Shown: piece after piece, positions 4,627-7,152 of the stretch
Layout: each line of letters begins with the position of its first letter
Numbering within the stretch: position 1 is the first letter of the stretch
Assembly (NCBI GenBank): GCA_934255105.1
Contig: CAKQNH010000236.1
Coordinates: forward strand, 1-7,152
Direction of reading: 5' to 3'
Length of the DNA: 7,152 bases
Source: an uncultured Pirellulaceae bacterium
GTDB taxonomy: Bacteria > Planctomycetota > Planctomycetia > Pirellulales > Pirellulaceae
Made by a program: the position numbers and the translations under genes
Notes under the pieces: generated by a model
What the model saw: only the letters and a program-made list of their open reading frames with translations
Database searches by the model: none
Told to the model about the DNA's origin: nothing

Positions 4627-7143
4627 CTACTGTTTGTAGGTCTGGTGATCGGCGCTGCCGCCGCTGCGTAGATAGGCCAACAGATCAGCGATCTCTTCGG
4701 GAGTGAACGTGTCGAGCAAGCCGCTGGGCATCATCGATACCGGCGAAGGTCTACGCTCTAGAATGTCGCCGACTTTGACGTTCGTAAAGCTGCCAGGAGC
4801 GAGCATGTTGGTGACGATATTCAACGTGTCGCCGTTCAAATTGGCCACTCGCCCAGTTATTGCACCGTTGTCCGTCAAGAACTGCGTGGCTTGATACTGA
4901 TCGCTGATCTCTTTGTTCGGCTCCAAAATCGCAGTGAGCATATCGGTGTCGTTGAACCGCCGACTGGTGCCGGTCAAGTCGGGCCCCTGAATACCTCCCT
5001 GGCCCGCAAAGCGATGGCATTTGAAGCACTGGGCTACCGCCGTCAAGGCGCGTCCGCGTTCGAAGTCGGGTGGGGCAGTTACCTTGGCGAGCTCGGGTTG
5101 GAGTTTTTCCATCGTCCATTCTTCGACCAGTGGACGTGGGGAGAAGTCGGCGAGTGGATCGGCGGGGGCGGGCATATCTCCAGTCAGCTCACCCAACTTT
5201 TGCTTGTCCGCGTCGGTGAGTTTCGACAGAGCCACATCACGAATATTGGATAGAAACCCGCCAAATGAAGCTCCACCACGCGCTGAAGCGACATCAAAAA
5301 ACCACTGGAAGTAGCTTTTGCGCAGTTCATCTGTCCAGCCTTTGTCGACGCCGCGCAGGCAGAAGGCGTAGTGGATCTGATCCTCTTGAGCACTGGCCAA
5401 ATGCATCTGACTCACGCAGCGGTCGACGATATTGGGAGCGTTCAGATAGCACAGCACCACAGCCAGTTCGCGATTGAGCAAACCTCCGCGACTGGGAAAC
5501 TGGGCGTCGATTTGCTTGAGCACTGCGGCGCGTTGTTGGTCGTCGGGAGTAGCCAAACGAATCCACACCAGCTCATAAGCCCTGAGCAACTCCAACTGAG
5601 TCGATTGAGGCAGTTTGGCGAAGTCGATGCTCGTCAGCTTGTCCATCAAGGCTGCCTGATCGGCTTTGTCACCACAGCGAGCCAAGCCAACGGCGGCATT
5701 GATGATGGCTCGTGGTTCCTCAAGAGCCAGCGCCGCCTTGCGCCACTCTTGGGCCGGTTGCCATTCCAGGGCGATCCGAGCCGCATAGCGAATGGCCCGA
5801 TCAGCGTGTCCCACGTTGGCGATAGCCGGCTTGATGGCGGCTGGATCTGCGTGACCGTGGAAGCCCTCGAGCTTATGGCGCAGCGCGCGAGCAGCCATAG
5901 TCTGGCCGGCTTCATCATTGGCGATCTTGGGCTGCGTCGATTCGTCGCCGGTGTAGCGCACGCGATATAGAGCCGATGCGGTGCGCCGCCCGCCGACGGC
6001 AAAATACATGTTGCCATCCGGATGGATGACTAAATCGGTAGCGGCCATGGGCGCGGCCGAAATGAACGATTCGACTTCAGCCGTGTAGCTCGCCCCCTGT
6101 GGCTGCATGTGAACTGCATAGATTACCCCGTAGCTCCAGTCGCAGATGAACAGCGCCTCTTGGAATTTAACGGGAAATTTAGCTCCGGTGCCAAACACGA
6201 TACCCGTAGGTGAGCCCGGTCCGATATTAACGACGGCTCCAAAGCTATCGGGATAGTAGTCGGGCCATTTGCCGGTGCCATTGCGCCAACCGAACTCTGC
6301 ACCGCTGATCACATGGTTAATGCGCGTGGGTCGATACCAGGGAGTGCCGATATCCCATTCCATATCTGCATCGTAGGTGAATAGTTCACCGGCGGGATTA
6401 AAAGCGATGTCATATTCGTTGCGAAAGCCGTTGGCGATTAATTCGAGGTTTGTTCCATCGGGGTCCATGCGACAGACCCAGCCGCCGGGGGCAAGGCGAT
6501 CGGCCATAAAGCCCCGTCCGTCGGGCATGCGTCCCAGCAAGTGGTCCTCGCCCCAGTGACGCGGTACGGGGCCGCTGGTGGCGGCAGCCGGAACGTCCGT
6601 TTGATTGCCGCTGCACAAATAGATCTTCTTGCCGTCGGGCGACAGGATCAAAGCGTGGGGGCCGTGTTCGCCCGCTTTATCGCTCATCGGCACCAAATAC
6701 TCGATTTTGTCGTATTGGTCGTCGCCAGTCGTGTCGGTCAACCGATAGACGCCGGGGCCCTTGGCATCGGTCCCCTCCAGTTGCTTCTTGTTGGCGTTGA
6801 TGTTGATATACAGGCTGCCGAAGGCGCACAACATGCCTTGAGCCATGCCGATATTGAGCCGTAGCTGTTCAACTTGTGGCTCTTTGCCTTCGGCCAGAGT
6901 CATACGATAGAGCTTGCCATACTGATCGCTGGCCAGAATGCGATCCTGAGGGTCGACGCAAAGCGCTACCCACGACCCCTGTTCGGCACTAGGTACTTTG
7001 TAGACCAGATCCACAGTGAATCCGGCGGGCGTGCGGAAGCTCCCGGCCGGGGTATCGACTGCATGTGCAAGGCTTGGGGCCAGCGCTGCCGAAATGGCTA
7101 AAGCTAGGAGTGAGAGCGGAAAGAAAAACTGCTTCGTTAGCAT
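4627..7143 (-). CDS. PVC-type beta-propeller dehydrogenase-like protein with C-terminal heme-binding cytochrome domain
   Basis: The product is 838 residues. Residues 1-28 are a signal peptide with A-H-A before the cut, so the protein is exported to the periplasm. Residues about 35-400 form a propeller of the glucose/sorbosone-dehydrogenase or NHL-like kind, with 'GFTVDLVYKV', 'GEHGPHALILSPDGKKIYLCSGN', 'GFRNEYDIAFNPAGELFTYDADMEWDIG' cut across blades, and 'DLVIHPDGNMYFAVGGRR'. About 410-650 is helical with HEAT-like Ala/Leu repeats. The last 140 residues are a cytochrome c domain. It has C706-F-K-C709-H710, binding one covalent heme, and 'SMMPSGL' with Met804 or Met805 as likely axial ligand, followed by 'TPEEIADLLAYLRSGG'. 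This order defines the 'putative heme-binding domain, Pirellula/Verrucomicrobium type' proteins. It is probably a periplasmic dehydrogenase passing electrons to its own heme; the substrate is unknown. The ATG is preceded by AAGG (7152-7149); the promoter lies outside the window. All key residues are intact. Confidence 0.93.
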   Translation of the reverse strand: MLTKQFFFPLSLLALAISAALAPSLAHAVDTPAGSFRTPAGFTVDLVYKVPSAEQGSWVALCVDPQDRILASDQYGKLYRMTLAEGKEPQVEQLRLNIGMAQGMLCAFGSLYININANKKQLEGTDAKGPGVYRLTDTTGDDQYDKIEYLVPMSDKAGEHGPHALILSPDGKKIYLCSGNQTDVPAAATSGPVPRHWGEDHLLGRMPDGRGFMADRLAPGGWVCRMDPDGTNLELIANGFRNEYDIAFNPAGELFTYDADMEWDIGTPWYRPTRINHVISGAEFGWRNGTGKWPDYYPDSFGAVVNIGPGSPTGIVFGTGAKFPVKFQEALFICDWSYGVIYAVHMQPQGASYTAEVESFISAAPMAATDLVIHPDGNMYFAVGGRRTASALYRVRYTGDESTQPKIANDEAGQTMAARALRHKLEGFHGHADPAAIKPAIANVGHADRAIRYAARIALEWQPAQEWRKAALALEEPRAIINAAVGLARCGDKADQAALMDKLTSIDFAKLPQSTQLELLRAYELVWIRLATPDDQQRAAVLKQIDAQFPSRGGLLNRELAVVLCYLNAPNIVDRCVSQMHLASAQEDQIHYAFCLRGVDKGWTDELRKSYFQWFFDVASARGGASFGGFLSNIRDVALSKLTDADKQKLGELTGDMPAPADPLADFSPRPLVEEWTMEKLQPELAKVTAPPDFERGRALTAVAQCFKCHRFAGQGGIQGPDLTGTSRRFNDTDMLTAILEPNKEISDQYQATQFLTDNGAITGRVANLNGDTLNIVTNMLAPGSFTNVKVGDILERRPSPVSMMPSGLLDTFTPEEIADLLAYLRSGGSADHQTYKQ

Positions 7144-7152
7144 CGATGCCTT

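Noticed and set aside
5371..5970. 199-residue plus-strand frame antisense to the heme-binding propeller gene
   Set aside because: It lies wholly inside a well-supported coding sequence on the opposite strand, has no ribosome site or domain signature, and is explained by GC-rich codon structure.

Overview
The window looks like chromosomal DNA from a planctomycete, most likely of the Pirellula/Rhodopirellula/Blastopirellula type. The strongest evidence is the 838-residue protein at 4627-7143 (minus strand). It is an exported beta-propeller dehydrogenase-like protein ending in a CxxCH cytochrome domain of the 'Pirellula/Verrucomicrobium type', a family concentrated in the PVC group. The two small membrane or exported proteins at 2011-2905 and the two exported alpha/beta hydrolases fit the same source. 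No rRNA, tRNA, CRISPR array, intact insertion sequence or phage gene is visible.

Layout from left to right. Positions 1-541 (minus) hold the N-terminal 180 residues of an exported alpha/beta hydrolase (acetyl-xylan-esterase-like) that runs off the left edge. Positions 542-719 are a divergent intergenic region with a strong hairpin (645-680) and a 12-bp palindrome (696-707). A probable Tat-exported zinc metalloprotease-like protein (HEVTH...E) follows on the plus strand and ends at 1667. Positions 1668-2010 are non-coding. They contain two perfect inverted copies of a 34-nt REP-like hairpin, each starting with GTAG, the arrangement known as a REPIN. Next come two closely spaced plus-strand genes: a 97-residue two-helix membrane protein (2011-2304) and a 188-residue single-anchor protein with a small C-terminal beta domain (2339-2905).

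Positions 2906-3479 lie between convergent genes, hold no credible gene and are packed with repeats. These are a 25-bp tandem repeat (2953-3040), a 161-bp element bounded by perfect 20-bp inverted repeats (3087-3247), and a 34-bp tandem repeat (3416-3483). They share a 9-nt core, TTGGGACAA or its complement. Some copies sit inside short palindromes whose arms differ from copy to copy but still pair. Two minus-strand genes complete the window: a second exported alpha/beta hydrolase (3480-4523) and, upstream of it in transcription, the heme-binding propeller protein (4627-7143). The 103-bp gap between them contains overlapping hairpins.

All four larger proteins carry export signals, so the window mainly encodes cell-envelope enzymes: two esterase-like hydrolases, one peptidase-like protein and one periplasmic redox protein. 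I see no sequence link that makes them one pathway. The least ordinary content is the intergenic repeat structure, not the proteins. Genome-wide counts of these repeats could not be done here and would decide how important they are.
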